Origin: Bacteriovoracaceae bacterium | Lineage (GTDB): Bacteria; Bdellovibrionota; UBA1018 | Assembly (NCBI GenBank): GCA_947446835.1 | Contig: CANFHS010000046.1 | Location: 1 to 13,465, forward strand | Length of the DNA stretch: 13,465 nt | Direction: 5' to 3' | Part shown: piece after piece, positions 6,379 through 12,639 of the stretch | Numbering within the stretch: position 1 is the first letter of the stretch | How the letters are laid out: each line of letters begins with the position of its first letter | Notes under the pieces: model-generated | What the model saw: the letters and a program-made list of their open reading frames with translations, nothing else | Told to the model about the DNA's origin: nothing | The model's database searches: none | Program-made: the position numbers and the translations under genes

Positions 6379-6411
6379 GCGAATTTGTCATTCACGTCGC
6401 AAAGTTGTCAA
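6379..6411 (-). promoter_or_regulatory. Putative internal promoter and 20-bp spaced repeats upstream of the RDD gene
   Basis: On the minus strand a perfect -35 consensus TTGACA (6411-6406) is followed after 17 bases by ACAAAT (6388-6383), a weak -10, which would place the transcript start essentially at the ATG (6375). The same stretch holds two near-identical 12-mers on the plus strand, GCGAATTTGTCA (6379-6390) and GCAAAGTTGTCA (6399-6410). They match at 10 of 12 positions and are exactly 20 bp apart, about two helical turns. They could be tandem sites for a regulator. Confidence 0.35.
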
Positions 6412-7169
6412 GATTTGCGCCGATAAACGGCCGCAATCAGGCTGGTGCCCTGGATGGCCGCGGTTTCGGCGCGAAGCACCAGGGGGCCCAGGCTCACGCG
6501 CTCCGAGTTGGCCTGGAGCAGGCCGATCTCCTTGGGGTTCCAGCCGCCCTCAGGGCCGATCAGGAGCCTGACCCGGGAAGGCAGAAGCGAGCCGCCCAGA
6601 CGCTCCAGGATCCCCGGCGCCTCACCCCGCGAAGTCTCGTCGCACCACAGGCGGCATTCGCCGTCCGGCACCGGGCGCAGGGTTTCCTCGAGAGAGCGAG
6701 GAGCCTGGATGCGCAGCGATTCGAGCCTGCCGCACTGCTTGAGCGACTGGTCTGCGATCTTCTGCCAGCGCGCCTGGAAGTCCTCAGGCGATTTTCGACC
6801 CGTCTGCACCACGGTGTTGGCCGAAATGAACGGATGGACTTCGGAGGCGCCCAGTTCCACGGCCTTTTCGATGGCCCATTCCATGGCATCACCCTTCAGC
6901 ACGGCCATCTCCAGGACGAGCGGAACGACCTCGAGCTTGCCGGCCTGACGCACCGGAGTCGGCGCCAGGTCGCCTTCCTCGACGCGGGCCAGGAGCTGCT
7001 TGCCGCGCAGGTCGAGGGTCGCTTCGACGGCCCCGCCTTTTCCGTCGATGGCTTCGACGGTTTCTCCGGCGCGCATGCGGAGCACTTTCAGCAGGTGCTG
7101 GGCTTCCTGTTCGGGGATGACCACCGGGTGGCCGGGCCGCGGAAGCTCGGGGCAAAGGACGCGTCTCAT
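6408..7169 (-). CDS. rsmE: 16S rRNA (uracil(1498)-N3)-methyltransferase RsmE
   Basis: This 253-residue SPOUT-class methyltransferase has all RsmE landmarks. An N-terminal PUA-like part holds H-L-L-K-V-L-R-M-R-x-G (25-35). The motif K-G-D-A-M-E-W-A-I-E-K-A-V-E-L-G follows at 92-107, then Q-S-L-K-Q-C-G-R (141-148, normally Q-S-G-R). The SAM-binding trefoil-knot motifs are I-G-P-E-G-G-W (204-210) and L-G-P-L-V-L-R-A-E-T-A (227-237). It methylates N3 of U1498 in 16S rRNA, which lies near the P site. The ATG at 7169 starts the canonical M-R-R-V-L sequence, two bases after the stop of the substrate-binding protein gene, so the two are tightly coupled. The same frame happens to stay open far upstream, which is a high-GC artefact and not part of this protein. 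Confidence 0.94.
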   Translation of the reverse strand: MRRVLCPELPRPGHPVVIPEQEAQHLLKVLRMRAGETVEAIDGKGGAVEATLDLRGKQLLARVEEGDLAPTPVRQAGKLEVVPLVLEMAVLKGDAMEWAIEKAVELGASEVHPFISANTVVQTGRKSPEDFQARWQKIADQSLKQCGRLESLRIQAPRSLEETLRPVPDGECRLWCDETSRGEAPGILERLGGSLLPSRVRLLIGPEGGWNPKEIGLLQANSERVSLGPLVLRAETAAIQGTSLIAAVYRRKS

Positions 7170-7171
7170 GG

Positions 7172-8722
7172 CTACTTTTCTCCGGGAGGATGGGCGCTCA
7201 GGCCGATCATCGGATCCAGGCCTCCGCTGAGCGACAGGTCCTCGGGCCTGAAACCCGAGGACTGCTGCCAGCGCCGATCCAGGATCAATGCGTTGGACCA
7301 GTACCATAACGGGAAATAGGGAAGGTCCTCCATCACCTGCTTTTGCACCCGCGCCAGCAGCTCGCGCCTGCGGGCCGGGCGCTGTTCCTTGCGGGCCTGG
7401 TCGAGCAGCAGGTCCATGGAGGGCTGCCGGTAGCCCCAGCGGTTGTGGAGGGCGTCCGAGCGGAGCGTATTGAACAGGATGGAGGCGTCCGAGACGCCGC
7501 TCCAGCGCGAGGAGTGCAGCTGGTAGCCGCCTTTGCGCACGGCCTGGGCAAAGACCGCGGGCTCGACCACTTCGATGCGCAGCTCGATACCGACCTTCCT
7601 CAGCATGGCCTGGAAGAGGCGGGCCGTTTCGTTGCCTTCGCGCACCGGGGTGGTCCGGTAGGTCAGCCGGATGCGCACGCCGTCCTTGCCGCGCACCAGC
7701 CCCGCCTGGTCCAGGATCTTTTCGGCCTGGGCCGGGTCGTAGGGAAAATCCACGGGCGCCGAGTCGGGAAGCAGGGGTGACAGGAGGCTTCCAGCCAGGC
7801 TGCCAAAGCCGAACATCTTGTAGCGCACGATCGAGTCGCGATCGGTGGCCAGTGCGATGGCGCGCCTCACCTCGGGTCGCGCCAGCATCGGGTCCTTGAG
7901 GTTGAAGGCCAGGTAGCTGACCGTCACGCCCGGCCGCTCCAGCACCACGAAGCGCTCCTGGAGGTGCTGCTGCACCCAGCGCGTCTTGGTCAGCGGCAGC
8001 GCGTTCAGGATGGCATCCGCCTCCCCGCGCATCACCTTGAGCATCCGGGTGTTCTCGTCGCGCACGAATTCCACGCGGATCGGGCCCGCCTCCCGGGATA
8101 CCGGTTCCAGCATCAGCACATTGCCCGGAAGGCTGAGTCCCGGCGCGGGACCCGCGATGCGGTAGGCGCCACTGCCGATGACCGAAGCCGTGTCCTGTGG
8201 AGGCGAGCAGGGAGCCGCACCCGGTGCGGGCACAAAGAACCTGAGCAGCGAAATGTTCCTGGGCAGGTAGGGGTCCGATTCGGACAGTTCGATCCGGATC
8301 TTGGCATCCGGGCCCTTGCCTTCCAGCCGGGTGGCATTCCAGCCCGGAAAGGTCTTGGCCACCAGGGAGGTGGCTCCGCCCGTGCGGTACTCTTCCAGGC
8401 AACCCAGCATCCGGGCCGCATCGATGGGCTGGCCCGCGTGATCCGCGATTCCTTTCCGAATCCGGAAACGCCAGACACGCTCGCCGTCGAGCGACTCCCA
8501 GCCCGACGCCAGGTCGGGAACGGGGTCCAGATCCTTGCTGATCCGGGTCAGCGAGCGGAACAGGAGCGAGCCCAGGCGCTGGCCCGCGGCGTCCAGGGCC
8601 ATGCGGGGGTTCAGGGTGGCGGGCTTCTGGTCCATGGCCAGACGCAGGGGCTGGGCGGCTTGCGCGGCCGCGGACCCCAGCACGCCAATTCCTGTGAGTG
8701 TCAGGAAGCACACAAGAGACAA
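7172..8722 (-). CDS. ABC transporter substrate-binding protein, family 5 (oligopeptide type)
   Basis: This is about 516 residues from a TTG start. An N-terminal hydrophobic signal peptide ends with S-A-A-A-Q-A-A (cleavage near residue 22-23), and there is no lipobox, so it is expected to be free in the periplasm. The mature part follows the SBP_bac_5 pattern: a P-A-T-L-N-P segment at the start; A-R-M-L with W-R-F-x-I-R-K-G in the first lobe; R-P-E-V-R-R-A-I-A-L-A-T-D-R in the hinge region; and L-P-Y-F-P-L-W-Y near the end. The family binds peptides, murein peptides, nickel or other ligands for ABC importers. No permease or ATPase gene is adjacent, so it is an orphan binding protein here. TTG 8722 was chosen because no ATG, GTG or TTG lies in frame just upstream until well inside the divergent gene; GTG 8713 is an alternative. 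It heads the minus-strand run with rsmE. Confidence 0.82.
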   Translation of the reverse strand: MSLVCFLTLTGIGVLGSAAAQAAQPLRLAMDQKPATLNPRMALDAAGQRLGSLLFRSLTRISKDLDPVPDLASGWESLDGERVWRFRIRKGIADHAGQPIDAARMLGCLEEYRTGGATSLVAKTFPGWNATRLEGKGPDAKIRIELSESDPYLPRNISLLRFFVPAPGAAPCSPPQDTASVIGSGAYRIAGPAPGLSLPGNVLMLEPVSREAGPIRVEFVRDENTRMLKVMRGEADAILNALPLTKTRWVQQHLQERFVVLERPGVTVSYLAFNLKDPMLARPEVRRAIALATDRDSIVRYKMFGFGSLAGSLLSPLLPDSAPVDFPYDPAQAEKILDQAGLVRGKDGVRIRLTYRTTPVREGNETARLFQAMLRKVGIELRIEVVEPAVFAQAVRKGGYQLHSSRWSGVSDASILFNTLRSDALHNRWGYRQPSMDLLLDQARKEQRPARRRELLARVQKQVMEDLPYFPLWYWSNALILDRRWQQSSGFRPEDLSLSGGLDPMIGLSAHPPGEK

Positions 8723-8756
8723 ACCCTTCGGGGCTCCGGTAGGATGGACCGACCTT
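8723..8756. promoter_or_regulatory. 34-bp divergent gap between substrate-binding protein and transglycosylase genes
   Basis: The starts of two oppositely transcribed genes are only 34 bases apart, so their promoters must lie within or overlap the opposing coding regions. A weak plus-strand Shine-Dalgarno (AGGATGG, 8741-8747) precedes ATG 8757 by nine bases. GGAG about eleven bases before TTG 8722 may serve the other side. I see no clear -10 element in the gap. Confidence 0.3.
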
Positions 8757-10040
8757 ATGCGATTCGTGCGGGTGCTTTGGCTGGTGGGGCTGGTGGTTCC
8801 GGTTTGGGCTTGGGCGCAGGGCGTGACTCCTTCGCCGTCGCCCACACCCGTGGCCTCGCCTTTGCCAGCGCCTACGGCCACGGCCAGTGCGGCGCGCGAG
8901 TTCGGGGTACCGGCCAAGCTCAAGGTGAACGTCGATTTCTGGACCCGCATCTATTCCCAGTATGCCACGCACCAGGGTCTCATTCACGACGCCAAATACA
9001 TCGATCACGTCTACGAGGTCCTGGATTTCAAGGACCGTGACGGCAGCCACACCCGCCAGATCCGCGCGGCCAAGCGCAAGTGGAAGGCGGTGCTCATGTC
9101 GGTGCACCGCAAGCAGGCCCGCCCCGAGTCCCTGAACGAGGACGAAAAGAAGGTCTTTGAGCTCTTCAATGACGTCAACGAACCCAACAAGTTCATGAAT
9201 GCGGCCCACCGCAAGCGCCTGCATTTCCAGCTGGGCCAGCGGGACCGCTTCGAGGAAGGGCTCCGCGCTTCGGGCATGTATCTGGCGCGGATGGAGGAGA
9301 TCTTCCGGAAGGAAGGCCTGCCCACCGAGCTGACCCGTCTTCCCTTCGTGGAGTCGAGTTTCAACATCCGGGCCCGCTCCAAGGTGGGGGCCAGCGGCGT
9401 GTGGCAGTTCATGCGCTCCACGGGGCGGTTTTTCCTCCGGATCAACGAAGCCGTGGACGAGCGCAATGACCCGATCCTGGCCACCGAGGCGGCCGCGCGG
9501 CTGCTGAAGCTGAACTACGAGTCCCTGGGCTCCTGGCCGCTCGCGGTCACGGCCTACAACCACGGGCGCCAGGGGATGATGCGCGCCGTGCGCCGGGTGG
9601 GGTCCGAGGACCTGGGCGACCTGGTGGACGAGTACCGCAGCCGAAGCTTCGGCTTTGCCAGCTCGAATTTTTACGCCTGCCTCCTGGCCGCCATCGAGGT
9701 GGAGCGCAATGCCTTGCGGTATTTCGGGAAGACGGAGCGCCTGAGGGCCCCCGAATACCTGGAAATGGAGCTCCCCGAGGCCATCCGGCTGACCGACCTG
9801 GGCCGATTCCTGGGGCTGGACGTGGCGGGCACGCGGGCCCTGAATCCGGCCTGGAGCGAGGCCGTGCTGGCGGGCAGGCGGCCCATTCCGGCGGGTTACC
9901 GGCTGCGCATCCCGCACGATGGAAAAACTGGCAAAGAAGCCGCCGTCCAAGTATTCCTGGCCGGGTACCGGGAAATTCCCTCCACCTTCAAGACCAAAGG
10001 CAGTCCTTCGCGGAAGTTCAAGAAGTCGCGTCGGCCCTGA
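8757..10040 (+). CDS. MltD-like membrane-associated/periplasmic lytic murein transglycosylase
   Basis: This 427-residue protein has a signal peptide (about 1-20, ending A-W-A), then a Pro/Ser/Thr/Ala-rich linker (21-45), a charged helical region, and an SLT catalytic domain at about 185-325. The domain has L-P-x-E-L with catalytic E199 in V-E-S-S-F-N, G-V-W-Q-F-M (214-219) and A-Y-N-H-G (266-270). It cleaves the MurNAc-GlcNAc bond of peptidoglycan with formation of 1,6-anhydro-MurNAc. Residues about 338-387 (L-x-x-F-L-G-L-D...L-N-P...P-x-G-Y-x-L-R-I-P) look like a single degenerate LysM-like wall-binding module of the kind found after the SLT domain in MltD relatives. The C-terminus is very basic (K-K-S-R-R-P). 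No lipobox is seen, so unlike E. coli MltD it is probably not a lipoprotein. It leads an operon with udk, seven bases downstream. Confidence 0.9.
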   Translation: MRFVRVLWLVGLVVPVWAWAQGVTPSPSPTPVASPLPAPTATASAAREFGVPAKLKVNVDFWTRIYSQYATHQGLIHDAKYIDHVYEVLDFKDRDGSHTRQIRAAKRKWKAVLMSVHRKQARPESLNEDEKKVFELFNDVNEPNKFMNAAHRKRLHFQLGQRDRFEEGLRASGMYLARMEEIFRKEGLPTELTRLPFVESSFNIRARSKVGASGVWQFMRSTGRFFLRINEAVDERNDPILATEAAARLLKLNYESLGSWPLAVTAYNHGRQGMMRAVRRVGSEDLGDLVDEYRSRSFGFASSNFYACLLAAIEVERNALRYFGKTERLRAPEYLEMELPEAIRLTDLGRFLGLDVAGTRALNPAWSEAVLAGRRPIPAGYRLRIPHDGKTGKEAAVQVFLAGYREIPSTFKTKGSPSRKFKKSRRP

Positions 10041-10047
10041 ACAAACG

Positions 10048-10689
10048 ATGTATTTGATCGGTATCGCCGGAGGATCCGGCTCTGGCAAGACCACCTTCAC
10101 CCAGAAGATCATGCAAAGGGTCTCACATCCCGAGGTGGCGCTGCTGCACCAGGACTCCTACTACCTGTCGGTCCCGCCGCCCGACCTTAAGGTGCATGGG
10201 GAGCCCAACTTCGACCATCCCGATGCCTTTGACTGGGCCCTGCTTCATGAGCACCTGGAGCGCCTGAAGGCCGGCGAAACGGTGGCCACTCCCGTCTACG
10301 ACTACAAGTCCAACCGCAGGACCGACGAGACCGTGCTGGTGGGCCCTTGCCGTGCGGTCCTCCTGGAAGGCATCTTCACGCTCTGGGACCCGGCGGTGCG
10401 GAACCTGTTCGACCTGAAGGTGTTCCTGAACGTGGATGCCGATATCCGCTTCATCCGGCGCCTGCATCGCGACGTCCGCGAACGGGGTCGCACGCTCGAC
10501 AGCATCATTCGCCAGTACTACGACACGGTCCGTCCGATGCACCACGAGTTCCTCGAGCCCACGCGGGCTTTCGCGGACCTGGTGGTGGGCGAAGAAACCG
10601 ATATTGGAGCCGATGTCATTGCCGCGCGCGTCCGCCAGCTGGTGGACGGCCCGAACGCAATGGGCGCGGCGGAGGTCAGCTTCGTTTGA
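10048..10689 (+). CDS. udk: Uridine kinase (uridine/cytidine kinase)
   Basis: This 213-residue P-loop kinase of the PRK/Udk family has Walker A G-G-S-G-S-G-K-T-T (8-16), the D-S-Y-Y motif at 36-39, N-F-D-H-P-D-A-F-D-W (54-63, nucleoside binding), Y-D-Y-K-S-N-R-R (84-91), L-E-G-I-F (106-110) and the Arg-rich lid R-R-L-H-R-D-V-R-E-R-G-R-T (137-149). It phosphorylates uridine and cytidine to the monophosphates in pyrimidine salvage. Length and motif order match the family, so no truncation is suspected. ATG 10048 starts directly on M-Y-L-I-G-I-A-G-G and lies seven bases after the transglycosylase stop. There is no obvious Shine-Dalgarno, so translation is likely coupled. Its stop overlaps the TTG start of the RNase J gene. 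Confidence 0.94.
   Translation: MYLIGIAGGSGSGKTTFTQKIMQRVSHPEVALLHQDSYYLSVPPPDLKVHGEPNFDHPDAFDWALLHEHLERLKAGETVATPVYDYKSNRRTDETVLVGPCRAVLLEGIFTLWDPAVRNLFDLKVFLNVDADIRFIRRLHRDVRERGRTLDSIIRQYYDTVRPMHHEFLEPTRAFADLVVGEETDIGADVIAARVRQLVDGPNAMGAAEVSFV
10671..10675 (+). promoter_or_regulatory. Shine-Dalgarno GGAGG deciding the TTG start of RNase J
   Basis: GGAGG at 10671-10675, inside the last codons of udk, ends ten bases before the TTG at 10686. It is the strongest Shine-Dalgarno seen in the window. It supports TTG as the true RNase J start, since the next ATG in frame (10737) would remove the first conserved strand. Confidence 0.65.
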
Positions 10690-12353
10690 AAAGCCCACTC
10701 AGGATCCTGCCGCTCGGAGGTCTCGGGGAAATCGGGATGAACTGCATGATCCTGGAGTACGAGGACGAGATCCTCGTCGTGGACTGCGGGCTCATGTTCT
10801 CGGACCTGGACAACTTCGGGGTGGAGTTCGTGATTCCCGATTTCACCTGGCTGCGCGAGCGCAAGGACAAGGTGTCGGGTTACCTCATCACCCACGGCCA
10901 CGAGGACCACATCGGCGCCCTGCCCTTTGCCCTGAAGGCGGGAATCCGGGCCCCGGTCTACGCCTCGCCGTTCGCCTCCATGCTGGTGCGCGAGCGCCTC
11001 AAGGAGCATGGGCTGGAATCCGACACCGAGATCCGCACCTTCAAGATGGGCGACAAGCTCGACTTCCGGCATTTCTCGGCAACACCCGTCTCGGTGAACC
11101 ATTCCATCGTCGACGCGTTCGCGCTTTTCATCGACACCCCCCAGGGACGCGTCATCCACACCGGCGATTTCAAGATCGATCCGACCCCGTACTACGGCTC
11201 CAGGTTGGACGAGTCGCTTTTCCAGAAGGCCGGCGAGGAAGGCGTGCTGCTGCTCATGAGCGACTCGACCAACGTCGAGCGGCACGAGCACAGCCTGAGT
11301 GAGAGCCGCATCTACCAGACCTTCGAGAACCTCTTTGCGGCGGCCGAGGGCCTGACCGTCATCGCCATGTTCGCCTCGAACGTGGCGCGTGTGGGCCAGG
11401 TGCTCGAGCTGGCGCACCGGATGGGCAAGAAGGTGGCCATCGCCGGTCGCAGCATGGACCAGAACCTCCGGCACGCGCAGGAGCTGGGCTACTGCCAACA
11501 TGCGCCTTCGGTGCTCATTCCGGTCGAGGATATCGATCGCCACTCCCGTCGTGACGTGATCGTGCTTTCGGGGGGCAGCCAGGCCGAGCAGGGTTCGTCG
11601 CTCCAGCGCATTTCCCTGGGCGAACACCGGCTGATCAGCCTCGACGAGGGCGACACGGTCATCATGAGTTCCCGCTACATTCCGGGCAACGAGAAGGCCA
11701 TTGGCCGCATGATCAACAACCTGTTCAAGCAGGGCGCCGAGGTGCTGTACGAGGCCGTGCACGAGATCCACACCTCGGGTCACGCCACGCAGCCCGAGCT
11801 TCGGCAGATGCTCGAGTGGACGCGGCCGCGCTATTTCCTGCCCATCCACGGCGAATACCGCCACCTCGTGCATCACGCGAAATTGGCGCGCGAAACCGGG
11901 ATGGAACGCGAACGCGTGGTGGTCGCCCAGAACGGCGACATCCTCGAGGCCACCACCGATTACTTCGGCATCGTCGACAAGATCGAGGAGCCCCGGGTGC
12001 TGGTCGAAGGACGCCAGGGGGGCGATATTTCGCGCCTGGTGCTGAAGGATCGGCGCATCCTGGGCGAGCGAGGCATCGTGTTTGCGCTCATGGTCCGCAA
12101 CCAGGAAACCCGCCGGGTGATCGCCGGTCCTGAGATCGTGTCCAAGGGCTTTGCCCATGAGTCGGTCGCTCCTCACCTTCTGGATGAGGCCCGTCGCATC
12201 TGCCGCCAGCTCATCGTGGATTACGAGCACGAGCTCAGGCAGGGTCGGGTCGAAACGGACCTTCAGGAGACCATTCGGGTCGAGCTGAGGCGGTTTTTTG
12301 AGCGGAATGTTGGCCACAAGCCGACCGTTTTGCCCATGATCCTGGATCTTTAG
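10686..12353 (+). CDS. rnj: Ribonuclease J
   Basis: This 555-residue metallo-beta-lactamase/beta-CASP ribonuclease starts at TTG (10686), overlapping the udk TGA by four bases. The motifs are L-G-G-L-G-E-I-G-M-N (10-19), T-H-G-H-E-D-H-I-G (69-77, two-metal site), N-H-S-I-V-D-A (138-144), H-T-G-D-F-K (158-163), S-D-S-T-N (192-196), the beta-CASP part with A-S-N-V-A-R (230-235), H-T-S-G-H-A (362-367) and P-I-H-G-E-Y-R-H (386-393). The C-terminal domain at about 450-555 completes the normal length. RNase J acts as a 5'-to-3' exonuclease and endonuclease in RNA decay and maturation. One deviation stands out: S-G-G-S-Q-A-E-Q-G-S-S-L at 295-306, where many homologues have G-S/N-Q-G-E-P. It is the last gene of the transglycosylase-udk-rnj operon. 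Confidence 0.95.
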   Translation: MKSPLRILPLGGLGEIGMNCMILEYEDEILVVDCGLMFSDLDNFGVEFVIPDFTWLRERKDKVSGYLITHGHEDHIGALPFALKAGIRAPVYASPFASMLVRERLKEHGLESDTEIRTFKMGDKLDFRHFSATPVSVNHSIVDAFALFIDTPQGRVIHTGDFKIDPTPYYGSRLDESLFQKAGEEGVLLLMSDSTNVERHEHSLSESRIYQTFENLFAAAEGLTVIAMFASNVARVGQVLELAHRMGKKVAIAGRSMDQNLRHAQELGYCQHAPSVLIPVEDIDRHSRRDVIVLSGGSQAEQGSSLQRISLGEHRLISLDEGDTVIMSSRYIPGNEKAIGRMINNLFKQGAEVLYEAVHEIHTSGHATQPELRQMLEWTRPRYFLPIHGEYRHLVHHAKLARETGMERERVVVAQNGDILEATTDYFGIVDKIEEPRVLVEGRQGGDISRLVLKDRRILGERGIVFALMVRNQETRRVIAGPEIVSKGFAHESVAPHLLDEARRICRQLIVDYEHELRQGRVETDLQETIRVELRRFFERNVGHKPTVLPMILDL

Positions 12354-12375
12354 ATCGATTTTCGGGTTGCGCTAT

Positions 12376-12394
12376 CTATCAGGATTTCTGATAG
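12376..12394 (+). repeat. Short inverted repeat after the RNase J gene
   Basis: CTATCAG (12376-12382) and CTGATAG (12388-12394) form perfect 7-bp arms around a five-base loop, 23 bases after the RNase J stop, followed by GTTCTTATTT. It might be a weak terminator for the operon or an operator for the RNA that follows. The stem is AT-rich and the T tract is interrupted, so termination would be leaky. Confidence 0.4.
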
Positions 12395-12436
12395 GTTCTT
12401 ATTTGAAAAATCTAGGTTACAAACTGACGCGCCGCC

Positions 12437-12442
12437 TATATT
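12437..12442 (+). promoter_or_regulatory. Putative -10 element ahead of the candidate small RNA
   Basis: TATATT (12437-12442), within TATATTTAA, is the best -10-like box in the interval and stands out from the GC-rich background. No convincing -35 is seen at 16-18 bases (AGGTTA at 17). It is flanked by two copies of ACGCGCC (12427-12433 and 12445-12451), 18 bp apart, which could be regulator half-sites. A transcript would begin near 12449. Confidence 0.3.
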
Positions 12443-12448
12443 TAACGC

Positions 12449-12626
12449 GCCTGGACTGACTGTCCGACAGAGTTCGGGTTCCGATCCTCCTCCCCCCCCC
12501 CTAAAGGATCGGCACCCCCTAGGGAGCGCAGTAGCAATTCCTGGGCGAGGCGGCCTGGCCTTTGGGCTAGGTCGCCCCAAGCAAAAGGCCCGGAAGAGAT
12601 GATCTCTTCCGGGCCTTTGTTTTTTT
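12449..12626 (+). ncRNA. Candidate structured small RNA with C-rich hairpin loop
   Basis: No coding frame fits this stretch, which folds by eye into three successive hairpins. Hairpin 1 (12476-12517) has 4 bp (GGGT/ACCC), a 1x1 mismatch and 8 bp (CCGATCCT/AGGATCGG) closing a 16-base loop that contains CCTCC followed by C up to a run of ten C (12492-12501). Hairpin 2 (12543-12577) has 6 bp (GGGCGA/TCGCCC), a five-base bulge and 7 bp with one G-U pair, closed by a TTTG tetraloop. Hairpin 3 is the terminator at 12584-12626. A CCTCC-bearing loop is complementary to Shine-Dalgarno sequences, as in C-rich-loop regulatory RNAs of other bacteria. The 5' end is uncertain: it may have its own promoter or be cut from the RNase J 3' UTR. 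I cannot match it to 6S, SRP, tmRNA or a known riboswitch. Confidence 0.5.
12584..12626 (+). terminator. Strong intrinsic terminator, probably bidirectional
   Basis: A perfect 16-bp stem (12584-12599 with 12603-12618) closes a three-base TGA loop and runs into TTTGTTTTTTT (12616-12626). Read on the minus strand, the hairpin is followed by TTTTGCTT, a weaker T tract, and lies 14 bases past the stop of the carboxypeptidase gene. It therefore probably ends both the plus-strand RNA and the carboxypeptidase transcript. Confidence 0.9.
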
Positions 12627-12639
12627 CCGCGCTCTGGAA

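Noticed and set aside
7964..9040. 358-codon plus-strand frame antisense to the substrate-binding protein gene, running into the transglycosylase
   Set aside because: No domain is visible, the composition is a high-GC shadow, and both strands already carry well-supported genes here.
7170..10112. Minus-strand frame of rsmE staying open upstream to 10112, as if encoding one protein of more than 1,200 residues
   Set aside because: The extension lies in another frame over the substrate-binding protein gene and antisense to the transglycosylase; its residues are low-complexity Gly/Pro/Arg/His. RsmE is complete from ATG 7169.
10518..12317. Long minus-strand open frame (about 600 codons) antisense to RNase J
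   Set aside because: It is the usual high-GC shadow of a strongly conserved gene; its translation is rich in His, Asp and Val with no recognisable domain, while the plus strand encodes an intact RNase J.
12446..12626. 6S RNA, SRP RNA, tmRNA or a c-di-GMP (GEMM) riboswitch as identity of the intergenic RNA
   Set aside because: There is no 5'-3' closing stem with central bubble as in 6S, no GGAAG-type SRP apical loop, no tRNA-like ends, and no GEMM tetraloop-receptor signatures. The architecture is three sequential hairpins instead.
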